Part shown: one piece after another, positions 38,901 through 45,185 of the stretch
Layout of the letters: each line of letters starts with the position of its first letter
Numbering within the stretch: the stretch's first letter is position 1
Assembly: GCA_964023275.1 (NCBI GenBank)
Contig: OZ029916.1
Span: 40,363,396 to 40,427,395, forward strand
DNA from: Norana najaformis
Taxonomy: Eukaryota; Annelida; Clitellata; Crassiclitellata; Hormogastridae
Reading direction: 5' to 3'
DNA length: 64,000 nucleotides
Program-made: the position numbers and the translations under genes
Notes under the pieces: generated by a model
Told to the model about the DNA's origin: nothing
Seen by the model: only the letters and a program-made list of their open reading frames with translations
The model's database searches: none

Positions 38901-39387
38901 AGTAAGACAATAACAATAATTTGATGCTGATGCTGCTGCTGCTGATGATGATGATAAAGTACTAGTAGTACAGACCGCCTCCATTCTTGTAGCAGAGATG
39001 TGGGAATCGCCAGACGTTGGCCAAATCGACTGCGAATCCGATGATTGACAGAAGGAAGTCGACCTTCTTGTTCCACGTCTCTCTCGTTTCGTCGTCTCCA
39101 TCGGCCGCCATCAAGTCTCTTCCTGCTTCAGCGGCTGCTTCGACATCCTTCACTTTCGCCAGCGCCGAATTCACCAGCGCGTCCTTCTGGGCCGTAGGTG
39201 TCAAGGCCAGGTCGAGGTCGTGACCTCGGTCGTCGCCGTCTGCTGACCGGATGGGCTCGAGGGACGTAACGAAGGAGTGACCGCCGCCGAAGTGGTTCTC
39301 CTGGATCGTTATGAGGGAGTCGTAGGTCGGCGGAGAGGAGTCAGTCGAAGGGGGATGCGAGGGCGAGCAGGACGAGGGCGTCTTCAT
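13789..39387 (-). CDS. SLC6 catecholamine (dopamine/noradrenaline-like) transporter, 14 coding exons
   Basis: Plasma-membrane Na+/Cl- coupled symporter expected to take up a monoamine. Exons (minus strand): 39387-38976, 29362-29231, 28855-28642, 23724-23586, 22922-22788, 21596-21493, 18229-18105, 17621-17509, 16824-16684, 16202-16103, 15584-15484, 15188-15006, 14405-14331, 13812-13789. They sum to 1,998 nt with every splice phase matching: 665 codons plus TAA. Human DAT/NET are about 620 aa; the excess is mainly the N-terminus. Visible marks: TM1 [13 protein letters not shown] with the monoamine-binding Asp (D121), EL2 cysteines C222/C231 with three N-glycosylation sequons, TM6 VWIDAA, TM8 LGIDSAMGG, C-tail ending HWLAL. 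The DAT/NET branch is favoured over SERT by [23 protein letters not shown] and ERGVL. One donor is GC. Orthology to DAT versus NET is not decided. Assembly is by my reading, with no transcript support. Confidence 0.93.
14331..14405 (-). CDS. SLC6 exon 13: cytoplasmic C-tail
   Basis: 25 codons (residues 634-658): [19 protein letters not shown] then RVKRFQ. Corresponds to the DAT/NET tail block (R/K)LA..I.P....L....VRQF. Acceptor CTTTCAG|CGATTA, donor TTCCAG|GTAATC. It is too short to appear as a long ORF and was found by phase and motif. Confidence 0.88.
15006..15188 (-). CDS. SLC6 exon 12: TM11 end and TM12
   Basis: Residues 573-633, 61 codons in phase 0 ([20 protein letters not shown], then [19 protein letters not shown], ending SLRGPWMQ). 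FP.WAN..GW.IA.SSM is the DAT/NET TM12 signature. Acceptor TTTCCAG|GGAATC lies about 25 nt after a TTAC tetranucleotide array; donor ATGCAG|GTCAGC. Confidence 0.92.
15213..15279. repeat. (AAGT)n before the SLC6 exon 12 acceptor
   Basis: About 17 copies; in gene orientation (TTAC)n running to 25 nt before the acceptor. Confidence 0.95.
15390..15470. repeat. (ATTC)n microsatellite
   Basis: About 19 copies of ATTC with two substitutions, 14 bp before the GC donor region of exon 11. Confidence 0.95.
15484..15584 (-). CDS. SLC6 exon 11: IL5 and start of TM11
   Basis: Residues 540-572: [20 protein letters not shown] then [13 protein letters not shown]. Clear match to the family block D(I/V)..M.G.RP.LYWR..WK..SP. 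Acceptor GACCAG|GCCTGG. The only donor that keeps phase into exon 12 is ATTCTG|GCAAGT, a GC-AG intron with an otherwise perfect donor context. Confidence 0.9.
16103..16202 (-). CDS. SLC6 exon 10: EL5 and TM10
   Basis: Residues 506-538: [20 protein letters not shown] followed by [13 protein letters not shown]. Matches the family block NGG(I/M)Y...FAAG...FYG. Acceptor GTTTCAG|GGTGG, donor CTACG|GTAGGA. Confidence 0.92.
16235..16665. repeat. Degenerate ~33-bp repeat in the intron before exon 10
   Basis: Variants of TTGAACCAAAGCAAGCTTTTGA recur about 12 times, more conserved toward the exon 9 side. Fills almost the whole intron between exons 9 and 10. Confidence 0.7.
16684..16824 (-). CDS. SLC6 exon 9: IL4 and TM9
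   Basis: Residues 459-505, 47 codons in phase 0, beginning [15 protein letters not shown] and ending [10 protein letters not shown]. Completes the SAMGG(L/M)E motif of DAT/NET with exon 8. Acceptor CTGCAG|ATGGGA, donor CACGAAC|GTAAGA. Confidence 0.92.
17175..17295. repeat. ~15-bp AATTAGATCCGATCA repeat
   Basis: About six copies of AATTAGATCCGATCA/GGTCA in the SLC6 intron between exons 8 and 9. Confidence 0.85.
17320..17496 (+). mobile_element. SINE, family B, ending next to SLC6 exon 8
   Basis: Family B reads ACCCACCGTAGCCTGA...TTTCGACC.GGCTTCTCCAACG...TTGAAGCGACCATCGATTG...GCGCTATAGAAGTCATTAGATTA. This copy ends about 13 nt before the exon 8 donor at 17508-17507 and is antisense to the gene. 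Confidence 0.7.
17509..17621 (-). CDS. SLC6 exon 8: EL4 and TM8
   Basis: Residues 422-458: [17 protein letters not shown], then the TM8 core [16 protein letters not shown]456-S457 match the Asp-Ser pair of the Na2 site. The stretch is very DAT/NET-like. Acceptor CTGTAG|GTCCTG, donor AGCGCC|GTTAGT. A SINE tail reaches to about 13 nt from this donor. Confidence 0.93.
17930..18100 (+). mobile_element. SINE, family B, ending next to SLC6 exon 7
   Basis: Second family B copy (CAGCATAGCCTAGCTTCTGG ... TTGAAGCGACGACTATCGAC ... CGCTACAGAAGTCATTAAC). Its tail ends within about 10 nt of the exon 7 donor at 18104-18103, in the same orientation as the copy beside exon 8. Confidence 0.7.
18105..18229 (-). 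CDS. SLC6 exon 7: TM7
   Basis: Residues 380-420 ([35 protein letters not shown]...). The split codon gives Y-R-D at the junction, as in DAT. Acceptor GTCGCAG|GGATTG, donor GATG|GTCAGT. A SINE tail ends about 10 nt into the following intron. Confidence 0.92.
18484..18725. repeat. ATC/ACC trinucleotide blocks
   Basis: ATCATCATC and ACCACCACC blocks around a hairpin-module remnant (18,585-18,625) in the intron between exons 6 and 7. Confidence 0.85.
20020..20175 (-). mobile_element. SINE, family A copy
   Basis: Shares GGCGCC...ACTATCTAATGACTTAGC...CAATCGATGGCGCC and GGTCCCTACACAG with the copies at 53.3 and 59.9 kb. In the SLC6 intron between exons 6 and 7. Confidence 0.6.
20262..20365. repeat. 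(GACA)n microsatellite
   Basis: GA run then about 15 copies of GACA and then AGAGAC, in the intron between exons 6 and 7. Confidence 0.95.
20681..21315 (+). mobile_element. CR1/L2-like LINE, 3' end of ORF2 and tail
   Basis: 187 codons open to the stop at 21244: [77 protein letters not shown] and [10 protein letters not shown]. This is the ORF2 terminus typical of CR1/L2-type LINEs. The 3' UTR contains GGCGCTTTATAAAT and ends in ATTAC repeats. 5' truncated, in the SLC6 intron between exons 6 and 7, antisense to the gene. Confidence 0.88.
21493..21596 (-). CDS. SLC6 exon 6: TM6
   Basis: Residues 345-378: [19 protein letters not shown] followed by [17 protein letters not shown]6 forms the substrate site with TM1. 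F361 matches the conserved DAT F326, but Y355 stands where human DAT has F320 (SERT F335), an unusual substitution at the aromatic lid. Acceptor CTTAAAG|GTTTGG, donor TACAG|GTTCGA. Confidence 0.92.
22139..22215 (+). mobile_element. SINE, family B, 3' fragment
   Basis: Only the 3' part is present: TTGAAGCGACCATCGGTTAATGC ending GGCGCCATAGAAGTCATTGG and ATTACATTACG. Confidence 0.55.
22320..22432. repeat. (ATGT)n microsatellite
   Basis: About 28 copies of ATGT with few interruptions, between exons 5 and 6. Confidence 0.95.
22788..22922 (-). CDS. SLC6 exon 5: TM5 and EL3
   Basis: Residues 300-344, exactly 45 codons in phase 0 ([20 protein letters not shown], then [10 protein letters not shown]... 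LGDPK). VVW(V/I)TATMPYVVL is the DAT/NET form of TM5. Acceptor GCACAG|GTGG, donor CCAAAG|GTAGGC. Confidence 0.93.
23220..23575. repeat. ACC/CCT trinucleotide tract
   Basis: CACCACCACC and CCTCCTCCT blocks running to within about 10 bp of the SLC6 exon 4 donor. Confidence 0.85.
23586..23724 (-). CDS. SLC6 exon 4: end of EL2 and TM4
   Basis: Residues 254-299 ([16 protein letters not shown] ... [17 protein letters not shown]). Acceptor GCGCAG|G, donor [25 protein letters not shown] is the family motif that ends TM4. The following intron begins within 20 nt of a GTG-rich trinucleotide tract. Confidence 0.92.
23815..23955. repeat. ~20-bp minisatellite
   Basis: Six to seven copies of CGGAACTAATCGGACAGGAT, the last ones nearly identical, just upstream of SLC6 exon 4. 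Confidence 0.9.
24080..24440. repeat. Degenerate 30-40-bp repeat
   Basis: Motifs such as GATTCCTTCGACAAAATTAGGA and ATTACTTCAGCAAATTG are loosely repeated about ten times between SLC6 exons 3 and 4. Old and diverged. Confidence 0.5.
24441..28261. other. SLC6 intron between exons 3 and 4, unique part
   Basis: Apart from the ACAG/ACAT repeat and an AT-rich ATAT stretch at 27,790-28,130, nothing recognisable; scattered GGTAAGGTAAGG/TTACCTTACC bits. No convincing exon. Confidence 0.6.
27165..27390. repeat. (ACAG/ACAT)n compound microsatellite
   Basis: GACAGACAGATAGATAG and ACATACATAC blocks in the intron between exons 3 and 4. Confidence 0.9.
28262..28620. repeat. GAT/GAC/GAA trinucleotide tract
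   Basis: About 350 bp of GATGATGACGACG and GAAGAAG, ending about 20 bp before SLC6 exon 3 (downstream of its donor). Confidence 0.9.
28642..28855 (-). CDS. SLC6 exon 3: TM3 and first half of EL2
   Basis: Residues 183-252. TM3 reads [19 protein letters not shown], carrying the TM3 tyrosines of monoamine transporters. EL2 follows with [16 protein letters not shown]222 and C231 match the family disulfide pair, and N223, N238 and N242 are N-glycosylation sequons. The donor is GA|GTTGGT; the joined reading EFFERGVL equals the DAT pattern. The intron after it opens into a 350-bp GAT/GAC trinucleotide tract. Confidence 0.93.
29231..29362 (-). CDS. SLC6 exon 2: TM2 and IL1
   Basis: Residues 139-181 ([10 protein letters not shown]..., [17 protein letters not shown]) with split glycines at both ends. 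Joins exon 1 as NGGG-AFLIPY, matching SLC6 TM1-TM2. Acceptor is TTTCAG|GTGCC, donor AAAG|GTAGAA. Four further copies of the same acceptor plus exon start lie at 45-bp steps upstream in gene orientation, all in frame, so the chosen acceptor is the one giving the normal TM2 length; longer isoforms cannot be excluded. Confidence 0.93.
29363..29547 (-). repeat. 45-bp tandem array copying the SLC6 exon 2 acceptor and exon start
   Basis: The junction TTTCAG|GT recurs with + strand starts at 29361 (real), 29406, 29451, 29496 and 29541, exactly 45 bp apart. Every copy keeps the AG and, read through, encodes 15 residues such as [15 protein letters not shown] with no stop. Use of an upstream acceptor would therefore add 15, 30, 45 or 60 residues to the start of TM2 without frameshift. 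Because each junction reads CAG|GT, each is also a possible donor. Confidence 0.92.
29660..29945. repeat. AAT/AAC/TTA low-complexity tract
   Basis: Mixed AATAAC, ACAACA and TTATTATTA over 280 bp immediately before the decayed LINE in SLC6 intron 1. Confidence 0.85.
29944..30663 (+). mobile_element. Decayed non-LTR retrotransposon, 3' end of ORF2
   Basis: Frames with the C-terminal signature of a widespread LINE group: [74 protein letters not shown] and ETSFLFQRL, then [16 protein letters not shown] after an in-frame TGA. At least two frameshifts and one stop, so inactive. Lies in SLC6 intron 1. Clade not assigned. Confidence 0.85.
30666..31268 (+). CDS. Unassigned 200-codon ORF between LINE and CHCHD2 retrocopy
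   Basis: Open frame encoding an acidic N-terminal half ([18 protein letters not shown]), a Lys/Glu helix-like middle ([20 protein letters not shown]) and an Arg/Ser-rich end. I recognise no family. It follows the LINE end directly and precedes the CHCHD2-like start by 130 bp, so it may be another retrocopy, a chimeric part of the same retrotransposed RNA, or chance. Composition is more coding-like than the surrounding intron. Confidence 0.3.
   Translation: MEPDLSEDWQFQRTISGRKTAPIQHDEHSTRDVASSFPRHFSCLLTNREQLSTSDLPSIEEEVIDFSYDSALGEVNGRNDERDLKELVQKRQSDEFMISEVTLEAMSEHICSQIKVFIDKNTMKKTAHIAKIKEEEKAMAVAEIKESEKARNWSTRPSDGLNRSSRSRSHSARRRSASGQGRGDVGARVSGAHDGDEEEG
31400..31997 (+). pseudogene. CHCHD2-like processed pseudogene
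   Basis: Intronless retrocopy of CHCHD2, a mitochondrial twin-CX9C protein. From ATG 31400 the frame reads an Ala/Pro/Arg-rich N-terminus, a 66-codon ACC (proline) run, then AAAGQPRQP, a TGA at 31700-31702, and [20 protein letters not shown], very like human CHCHD2. A TAA lies at 31844-31846; the rest is in another frame: [11 protein letters not shown] (first CX9C intact), then [13 protein letters not shown], where the third Cys has become Arg, and a stop at 31995. So it carries a nonsense codon, a frameshift and a lost cysteine. It sits in SLC6 intron 1 on the opposite strand. An A-rich tail (AATAAC repeats) follows. Confidence 0.85.
31474..31671 (+). repeat. (ACC)66 perfect trinucleotide run
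   Basis: 198 bp of uninterrupted ACC inside the CHCHD2-like retrocopy, in the proline reading frame. All six frames are open through it, producing spurious His, Trp, Gly and Val polymers. Confidence 0.97.
32288..32705 (+). repeat. ~24-bp minisatellite
   Basis: About 17 copies of GTGTCAGAGTAGTCCATGAA + TAGAA, with a variant GTGTCAGAATAGTACACGAA alternating, giving a higher-order pair of about 48 bp. In SLC6 intron 1. Confidence 0.9.
33300..33960. repeat. 660-bp homopurine tract
   Basis: The plus strand is almost all A and G (GAAGGAAGAAAGG, GAGGAGGAGGAG) for more than 600 bp, in SLC6 intron 1. Spurious reading frames on the other strand are Ser/Leu/Phe-rich. Confidence 0.85.
34795..34985 (+). 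mobile_element. SINE, family B copy
   Basis: Near full length, from TTTCAACTTGATTACCCACC to AGCGCTATAGAAGTCATC and GATTAGATTAG. In SLC6 intron 1. Confidence 0.7.
35205..35460 (+). mobile_element. SINE, family C copy split by a LINE tail
   Basis: AATTCGAGATTTCTACAGCG at the left and AGAAAGCTAAGTTGCGGGAA with TTTATTCACCGGCGC at the right are the two halves of one family C copy, separated by the RTE-type insert 35249-35418. Confidence 0.65.
35249..35418 (+). mobile_element. RTE/Nimb-type LINE 3' tail nested in a SINE
   Basis: Frame [20 protein letters not shown] then [23 protein letters not shown] is the characteristic C-terminus of RTE/Nimb-like LINEs (W.DNI..WT, R..W..I.R..ANPR.EDG). The insert is flanked by an 8-bp direct repeat AAGAAAGC (35241-35248 and 35419-35426), which also splits a SINE of the 7.8-kb family. 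Confidence 0.8.
35820..35958 (+). mobile_element. SINE, family B copy
   Basis: Contains CCAGGCTTCTCCAACAG, GGGACCATCGATTAATACC and GGCGCTATAAAAGTCATT. 5' end lost. In SLC6 intron 1. Confidence 0.65.
36790..36925 (+). mobile_element. SINE family D 3' part
   Basis: GTGAAGGATCTGACCCGATC, a local inverted repeat around ATTCATCGAGCAGATGAAT, GTCGCTATAGAAAAACGTG and a TACATTT tail. Confidence 0.5.
37310..37655. repeat. (GGCAA/GGTAAA)n array
   Basis: AAGGCAAGGTAAAGGCAAGG repeated in imperfect order across 345 bp of SLC6 intron 1; related GGTAA-rich sequence at 16,855-16,995 and 37,870-38,090. Confidence 0.9.
38069..38975 (-). repeat. ~136-bp tandem array copying the end of SLC6 exon 1 and its donor
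   Basis: Six copies lie downstream of exon 1 in gene orientation. The 43-nt exon segment recurs at 38158-38200, 38294-38336, 38433-38475, 38569-38611, 38705-38747 and 38841-38883 (spacing 136, 139, 136, 136, 136; 135 to the real exon end at 38976). Each copy encodes the exon end [14 protein letters not shown], then donor-region sequence, a GAT/GAC stretch, an AATTATTGTTATTGTCTTAC block and a pyrimidine-rich block. The real junction is GGCG|GTCTG; copies have GGCGATCTG (four) or GGCGAACTG (two), so none retains a GT donor, and none is preceded by AG. They are non-functional exon fragments. Confidence 0.9.
38976..39387 (-). CDS. SLC6 exon 1: N-terminus and TM1
   Basis: Residues 1-137 plus the first base of codon 138. 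The start ATG (39387-39385) has A at -3 and lies just downstream of a CT-rich leader; no other in-frame ATG fits the family. The first ~105 residues are a Ser/Pro- then Asp/Ala-rich cytoplasmic tail, longer than in human DAT. TM1 follows with the Na+/substrate-site stretch [14 protein letters not shown]121 is the amine-binding Asp of monoamine transporters. The donor reads GGAGGCG|GTCTGT, a weak donor. The last 43 nt of this exon and the donor region are reiterated in the following intron (see 38069-38975). Confidence 0.93.
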
Positions 39388-39480
39388 TTTGTCAACCGAG
39401 AGAGAGAGAGAGAGGGAGAGGGAGAGGACGACGTGAGGAAGAGGAGCAGGAGGAATAGGAGGACTTGTGTTTCACAGCCG
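39388..39480 (-). promoter_or_regulatory. CT-rich 5' leader of the SLC6 gene
   Basis: The 90 bases before the ATG are almost pure pyrimidine in gene orientation, with a CT dinucleotide run next to the start. This fits a leader or core promoter, but no TATA box is evident and the transcription start is unknown; a further non-coding 5' exon is possible. Confidence 0.35.
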
Positions 39481-42400
39481 CATTCCTTCGCTCCTGTATG
39501 CGTCGCACCTACGTCACTCTTGCGTCACTCCTGCGTCACGTCTATTCGGTCTTGCGTCACATGCGTCACTACTGCTTCCCTTCAAGTCACAATGTCGCTC
39601 TTACTCACTCTCTATTACAGTGTCTGTCTGTCCGCAACTCCGTCACTCGGTTCCTACTGAAATTTGTCACTCCTCGATATCGTAACTTTTATGTAAAATT
39701 AGTCTCTCCTTGATCTGGCAGCTTATATACACAGTTCGTCTATTCTTTAATTCGTCACTTCCTTCGATCCTTCATTCGGTCGCAGACGAATCTCGACAGC
39801 GCCCACGTGTCTTCGTGTAATTGGTAATTAGATCCAATTAGATCCAATTAGATCTAATTAGACGTCCAACTGCAATCAAAGCCAACGGAAAGAAAAATTA
39901 ATCACAGTAAAATTCAGCCTTTGGAAATTTCTGGCCACAGAAATTGTACTGTAGTATAAAAAAGAAATATATCGTATAATCTGATCACTTCTTTAGCGCC
40001 GTATAGTAATACAGTATGAATCGGTCAATGGCCGCTTCGCAGTAAATGTAACTAACAGTAAATCTACTTATAATTGTGATGACTGCAACTGCAATTGTAA
40101 TATCTTAATTGTAACTGCAATTGTTAATACAATTGTAATTGCAAGTGTAGCAGAACATTTGTATAGCGCCTCTTTCAAAGGATCTCAAAAAGGCGCTACA
40201 CAAGTCTCAGCCAATAAGCATATCCCACTTCGAGTTTAATGAGATCAGTGAAAAGCAATCTTCGGGCAAGAAAACAGTTTAGACAGCGCGTGAGAGTCTG
40301 TGTATCAGTCTCGCATCAGCTGGGTTGACGATGGTTGCGCTCTGCTACCTGGAACACATGTATAAGAAATATATCGCACAGCAACTCGAGTCCATCGCGC
40401 TTTCTTCTGTGTTGGACCTTTCAGTTGGAACAGTCTTCCATTCCATATATATAATTAATATTTCATTTGAGATGTTCAGCAAACATAGTTCTTAAAAACA
40501 TTTACTTAAAACGCAGTTGTTTAGCTCAATTAGATTCCCATGTGTGCAGATAATAAGTGTCTCATACATACATACCTATACATACTAACTGCATACACAT
40601 AGATACGTATATGCATATACATACAATGTCAAACACACATACATCCACACATACATACATAGATACATACACATACATACATACGTACACACATACATAC
40701 ATACACATATATACATACATACACACATACATACATGCATACGCACATACGTACATAACTACATACACACATACATATATTCATACATACGTACATAATG
40801 TCGTGAATTCGTTTTCAAATTATTCACAACGAAACCCAGTTTCTGTTTTCAATGGCTCAATTTACAACTTCCTATTTGCAAAGACTCTTCCTTGAACATA
40901 ACTAACAACGACTGTCAGGAAAAGACACCAAAACAAACTCTCACAAACACGAAGCACGTGACCCGGACATCCGGTTTATTATCTCAGCTCCGTTCGTCTT
41001 CTCCACCGGCGGAATAATCCACTCCAAACGGACTTGACTAAGTCAGGATTCCATCAACAGCCGCCACAGACGAAAACAGTCCGGCGCTGGTTCCTTGTCA
41101 ACCAGTCCAAAAGCTCCCTTTCAACACCAATCCACCAGTACCTCGTGTATCGGACTAAACTCACATACAATAAACCACTCAAAATACTCGCATAAAACTT
41201 CCAGTGAGCAGCTTTCAACTTATAAGCCGACATAGTTCGCAAAACCTCTGCCTGTCAACCAACGCACAAGATATGCTATCGCTGGCAAACATTAAACTTC
41301 AACGAGTGCCGACAGCAAGACTTAAGTACATCAGTTACAAGCATTTCAGATGACATATGCCAACATATCCACCTACACAAGACATACAAAATTGTCAAAT
41401 CAAGTATTCAATTGTCACGATATGCGAGCCAACCGAAATGTTTCTCAATGCCAACTGTACCTATTCAACACCCACGCATCGTAGTTTAGACAAGGATTAT
41501 ACTAGCACTTGAAACTGTATCTACAACTATGGTATAGACTCTTCAATTAAACACGCATAAGCTTATACAAACACTAACTACATATATTTTAAACGAGCAT
41601 AACATTAACATCTAATATATGTGTATATATATATATCATTCATTAGCAAATCAATGTATATTTGTGCATATACACATATATTTGTACTCTTATGAAGACG
41701 AGGACTAAAGGAAGTTAAGTGCTTCTCCGCTTCTCCATCTTCCCGTCTCTTCAGTCACGACCTCGCTTCTCCAATCCGTCTGACCGAATACATCCTTCGA
41801 ATTCCCCGAATTCTTCTTCAGCTCGCTCTGTCACCCAGCGACTGATTTAAGACCCCCTATGCAGTCGGCCTATTTCTCTTTCACTCTACACAACAGCCCA
41901 ACTTACCTGCCCGCCAGGTAAAGTACCCCCCGCAACAGGTAAGGTCTCAGAATATAGCGCATTTTGTGATTTATACATTCACACATACATACCTGCATGC
42001 ATGCATACATACATTGTTTTCACAGTGTCTATGCTGACACTTGTGCCGTATGTGGATGCAGTCAGCGAATAACTGTGCATGTATATTTATGCATACATAT
42101 ACACATATATGCTTACATTCATATATATAAGCATACATACATACAAACATACATATACACATACATACATATATGCACTCATTCATACATATATTCATAC
42201 ATTCATACATATAGGCATACATACATACATACATATTACGTACGTACGTAAGCATATGTATGTATGCATGCATATATGTATGCATGTATGTCTAAGTCTA
42301 AGTATGTCAAAGTCTGCATACATAATTATGTAGGATGGATATAGGCCCATGGCTTAGGAATTTAGTATAGGAGGTTGTTATGAGAGAAATTGAGAGAGAG

Positions 42401-43524
42401 AATGTGTGTGTGTGTGTGCGCGTGTAAGAGAGAGAGAGAGATGTATCTATGTAAGAAAGAAAGAGAGACAGAGAAACAAAGACAGATACAGAGACAGAGA
42501 CAGAGGGTGTTACCAAAATAGGCAAAGAAGGAAGAAAACGACCAAATATGGACATGCCTCGTTCCCGCTCTGTGCCTTAGCCAATAATGTGAACTGCATA
42601 AAAGCGAGGTTTATAAGCATAAACAGTCAGACAGATTCGTGTCTGAATACATCGTGTGCCTACGAATAAAAATCGTCTTCAAACAGGTGTTCGTTCTTTC
42701 GTGGTTGACTAAGCCGATGCATCGGCCGACTTACACGAACACTACACAACAACCACTACACTAGACATCTCTACACATACATATATGCACACATACATAC
42801 ATACTTACTTACACGATGTCCTAATTCGGAGTTAAAGCGTCGGAAGATCAAACAGAACTCAACAGTTTAAATAGGATGCTGTATATCGCCTGAAATTCAA
42901 TCCGACTCAGTAGTTTATACGAATCCGTGTCAAGTGAGAAGGTTGACTTTCCTGGTTTCGGTATCAAAAATATTAAATTAAAAAAATTGCTAAGAATTCA
43001 ACACTTCCTCGATGCACTGAAACAAACAGATTCACTAGACGAACGTTGACTTTTTCAGTTATCTGAACTGTTGATTTGCTAACAGACAAACTTATTGTTC
43101 TTACTGAACTTTAACACCACTTAGTCTTGCGAGCGTAACGCTTTTGAGAGGCACTTAAAAGGCGCTATATTAAGTGTCTAGATATATAAACACATACACA
43201 TACAATGCTACCTTTCACAAAACTAATCTGAACTAAATCTAAACAGGTACGAACATGCATGCATACATACGTACGTATATACATACATTGTAATCTGCAA
43301 ACTTAGTCCGTCACTTGACTATGTACTACTAATGACTGTATATGTATGTATGTATTTATATCTATATATTACAGAAAATTCAACAGGGTCGAACAGAGAA
43401 ATGTACGCTCAAATTTTCAAAGTTTACGTTAGGATAAGAGGATAAGATTTTCGGATGAAATACACGTCCTCACAGGGAAAGGGGGGCTGTTAACATCCAA
43501 ATAAGTGCCCAGAAGATGCACCCT

Positions 43525-43640
43525 TATAGAATAGAACATAATAGAATAGAATAGAACAGAATAGAATAGAATAAAACGGAATAGAATAGAACAGAACAGA
43601 AAAGAATAGAAAAGAATAAATTATAATAGAATAGATACAC
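43525..43640. repeat. (AGAAT)n pentanucleotide
   Basis: About 22 imperfect copies of AGAATAGAAT with AGAAC variants. Confidence 0.9.
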
Positions 43641-44039
43641 CTTTTTAGAACCATCTGACAAAAACTAACTGTCTGACTGACTGACTGACTGATTGACTGA
43701 CTGACTGACTGACTGATTGACAGGCTGGCTGCTGGTTGATTGGTTAATTGATTGATTGATTATTTATTTATCTATTTATTTATTTATTAAAGTCTTTATT
43801 GAACACGTTACAACAGTCAACTTAGCAACAGTCAAATTGCAGTTGGAACTCTTTCTACGGTGTGCTGATTGGTGTCGAAAGGTGAAACCGACAGAACACG
43901 TCGTCCCACTTAGTGGTTTGTCTGCTCACTTAAAACCCAATTTCATAACATTTACAAATTCTAGTAGCTTTACAAAATGCAAGCGTGCTAGCAACTTAAC
44001 TCCCAACTTTTCAAGAAACTTTACCTTCATCCATCCAAC

Positions 44040-44245
44040 CCGTCGCCTTCCCATTTCATCAGCCTAAGCACAACCCACTCTAACTGCTCCTCTTTCTCCC
44101 CTCTGGTTTCCCGGCAACCAGTTCCTCGCAAAGTATCTCTGGACAACCCCTCTGACTTGACGCAGCGCTCGTGATTAAGCTGCAGCACTTAGCTGTTAAG
44201 CAGGGCTTTAGCTAATTCGAGATTACGATTACAGTTACGAAGAAC
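44040..44245 (-). mobile_element. SINE, family C copy
   Basis: Minus-strand copy with the longer body: plus strand CTCTAACTGCTCCTC, GTATCTCTGGACAACCC, TGACTTGACGCAGCGCTCGT and AATTCGAGATTACGATTAC. Confidence 0.6.
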
Positions 44246-44479
44246 AGAGCTACATAACACAGTTTTGAAATGGAATACCTCTGTTCTCAGTTCGGCCACA
44301 TGTAGGCACGCGACGCAACGGTCTTGCGGCCCTAAACTCCCTCAACTTCACCTAAACACTTGTGCTCTCTCTCTAAATTAAGATCGCCTTAATCAGCCAA
44401 GTTAACTCGACATTTTAAGCCACCAGGCGTCGCAGAATTCTATCGGAAACGTCTGATTATAAGCTTATAAGCCGCCACG

Positions 44480-44645
44480 ATCTAATCTAACCTGACGACT
44501 TCTATAGCGCCGTTGCTGTAATACACAAGACATCAATCGATGGTCTCTTCAAGTGAAACCGTAGTCAAGAACCGCAATCCGTTGAAGAAAGAGCCGGGTA
44601 CGAATCCGACCTCTCGACGCAATTCCCTGAAAAGCCCTTTCGCTG
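44480..44645 (-). mobile_element. SINE, family B copy
   Basis: Minus-strand copy: tail CTAATCTAACCTGACGACTT, then CTATAGCGCCGTTG and ATCAATCGATGGTC on the plus strand. Confidence 0.65.
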
Positions 44646-44859
44646 CTGTCCCCTCTTTATCCCTTTAGCGCTCCGGATGCAGCGACACTCAACCGATCGA
44701 CCCTAGTAAGTTGCGCATTTAAGGGTTTCATCGGTGCGTGCTATGTAAGCCGACGGGCAAGATGCACGAATACATGCATACATACGTACACAAGTACATA
44801 CATACATACAATGCATGCATACGTGCATACAATATATACATACATAAATACATCAGCTG

Positions 44860-45120
44860 GCCTGATTAGCTCATTGGTTAAAGCGTACGTCAAGGCCTGT
44901 CTATGCGTGAGGATGCCGGTTCGCATACCGATCGTGGCTAAATTTCGGACATTTAGATTTCAGGCTAGCATGGTCCGCACACGGGGACCTTAATTGGCTG
45001 GCGCTTATTCAAATGGACAGCGGTGGTGAAGGATCTCACCCGATCAATTTATTGCAAAATGAGCAGGGTCCTGGCCATGGTCGCTATAGGAAACCGTGTA
45101 TATTTACATTCACATACATG
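44860..45120 (+). mobile_element. tRNA-derived SINE, family D
   Basis: tRNA-like head GATTAGCTCATTGGTTAAAG (box A) and CCGGTTCGCATACCG (box B), then CACACGGGGACCTTAATTGG, GTGAAGGATCTCACCCGATC, AAAATGAGCAGGGTCC and AAACCGTGTATATTTACATT. Not a functional tRNA gene: body and spacing are SINE-like. Fragments recur at 7,700-8,060 and 36,820-36,920. Confidence 0.7.
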
Positions 45121-45122
45121 GA

Positions 45123-45185
45123 CTTAGAGTTAGGGTTAGGTTTAGGGTTAGAGTTAGATTCAGGGTCAGGGTGAGGGTCGCTTTC
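45123..45185. repeat. Telomere-like TTAGGG tract
   Basis: AGAGTTAGGGTTAGGTTTAG and variants over 60 bp immediately after the family D SINE tail. Confidence 0.55.

Noticed and set aside
44862..44935. tRNA gene
   Set aside because: Box A and B are recognisable but arms do not pair and the sequence continues into a repeated body found elsewhere: a SINE. The same holds for 8.3, 11.0, 47.96 and 53.93 kb.
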